From Bacteroidota bacterium (GTDB taxonomy: Bacteria; Bacteroidota; Ignavibacteria; UBA10030; SZUA-254), in contig JAGVIE010000061.1 of NCBI GenBank assembly GCA_020056225.1, positions 32,848 to 96,847 on the forward strand: a DNA stretch of 64,000 bases, written 5' to 3'. The notes under the pieces are model-generated. The model had not been told where the DNA came from. It was given only the letters and a program-made list of their open reading frames with translations, and made no database searches. A program made the translations under genes and the position numbers. How positions within the stretch are numbered: position 1 is the stretch's first letter; every line of letters starts with the position of its first letter. Shown piece after piece: positions 63,749-64,000 of this stretch.

Positions 63749-64000
63749 ATGAAACATTTCGTTTTTGTATTAATGATAATTCTGATTCCGTCAGATTTAA
63801 TCTCACGACTACTTAACCACATCTACTCGCAATATCAAAATAGTATTGAGTGGAGTTACAACGGTTTTTTTGCTACTGACAGTAATCAGTTAGCTGCTAA
63901 TTGGCACTTTGACGAGAATCCTGACAACATTGTGTTGGATGCTTCATTGAACCACAATGATGGGTCAGCCTACGGTACAACAATTATACAAGGGATATCC
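63749..64000 (+). CDS. Secreted LamG/concanavalin-like domain protein (5' part only)
   Basis: The frame starts at ATG 63749 with GGAGAGG upstream and runs off the right edge. Residues 1-20 form a hydrophobic signal-like segment. Residues about 52-80 read NWHFDENPDNIVLDASLNHNDGS, which is the opening strand pair of LamG/concanavalin-A-like lectin domains (W-F-DE ... D-S-N-N-G). Such domains occur in large secreted proteins, often with a T9SS tail in this kind of organism. The remainder lies outside the window. Confidence 0.65.
   Translation, partial: MKHFVFVLMIILIPSDLISRLLNHIYSQYQNSIEWSYNGFFATDSNQLAANWHFDENPDNIVLDASLNHNDGSAYGTTIIQGIS

Noticed and set aside
1..64000. CRISPR arrays, tRNA/rRNA genes, riboswitches, phage or integrase genes
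   Set aside because: No direct-repeat/spacer pattern, cloverleaf or recognised RNA motif and no integrase or phage protein was found by reading both strands; a covariance-model scan would be needed to exclude small RNAs.

Overview
The window looks like the chromosome of a free-living, Gram-negative anaerobe or facultative anaerobe of the FCB supergroup (Bacteroidota / Ignavibacteria / Calditrichota-like). The pointers are a type IX secretion tail on a secreted peptidase (19533-21500), pyruvate:ferredoxin oxidoreductase beside a dihydroorotate-dehydrogenase-like gene, many multihaem cytochromes c, and moderate, AT-leaning base composition. No rRNA, tRNA, CRISPR array, intact insertion sequence or phage gene was recognised, and the exact phylum cannot be fixed from the sequence alone.

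Layout. 1-6932 (+): distal part of a complex I operon, nuoI(end)-J-K-L-[unknown 123-aa gene]-M-N. 7039-13019 (+): an OmpR-type two-component pair, then an outer-membrane barrel, a 12-haem and a 13-haem cytochrome c in touching or overlapping frames. This is the layout of a porin-cytochrome conduit for moving electrons across the outer membrane, and it ends in a strong terminator. 13278-19467 (+): isocitrate-dehydrogenase-like enzyme, HMG-CoA-lyase-like enzyme, class III CoA-transferase, a lipoprotein gene with gene debris and repeats, then a two-subunit aconitase/isopropylmalate-isomerase-type hydro-lyase. 19533-21500: a T9SS-exported M1 peptidase. 21706-30767 (+): haemerythrin-like protein, Lrp-like effector-domain protein, NuoE-like, NuoF-like and a very large NuoG/GltD fusion flavoprotein, then butyrate kinase and phosphate butyryltransferase.

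From 30807 to 50125 genes run on the minus strand. 31967-41321 holds an octahaem HAO-like cytochrome, a methyltransferase, a ferredoxin, a NapH/NosR-type polyferredoxin, an Rrf2 regulator, the dihydroorotate-dehydrogenase-like protein and pyruvate:ferredoxin oxidoreductase. 41855-50125 is the most unusual part. It encodes an Fe-S protein (HybA-like), an NrfD/HybB-like quinone subunit, a pentahaem cytochrome and a 42-aa single-span protein, with no catalytic hydrogenase or molybdenum subunit. In the same run are a histidine kinase with two haem-binding motifs in its sensor and a zinc ribbon inside its ATPase domain, and three receiver proteins whose output is a GcvH-like (lipoyl-carrier fold) domain instead of a DNA-binding domain. 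I infer a quinone/cytochrome redox module with its own haem-based sensing.

50546-63551 (+) is a surface-glycan assembly cluster: polyprenyl-phosphate-type and other glycosyltransferases, large membrane proteins, UDP-GlcNAc 2-epimerase and a methyltransferase. The window ends inside a secreted LamG-type protein.

Taken together, electrons from NADH, ferredoxin and pyruvate can enter quinone through complex I and related modules. They could leave through the HybA/HybB-cytochrome module and the porin-cytochrome conduit to an outside acceptor, or through the HAO-like cytochrome to nitrogen oxides. These links are inferred from gene families and order.
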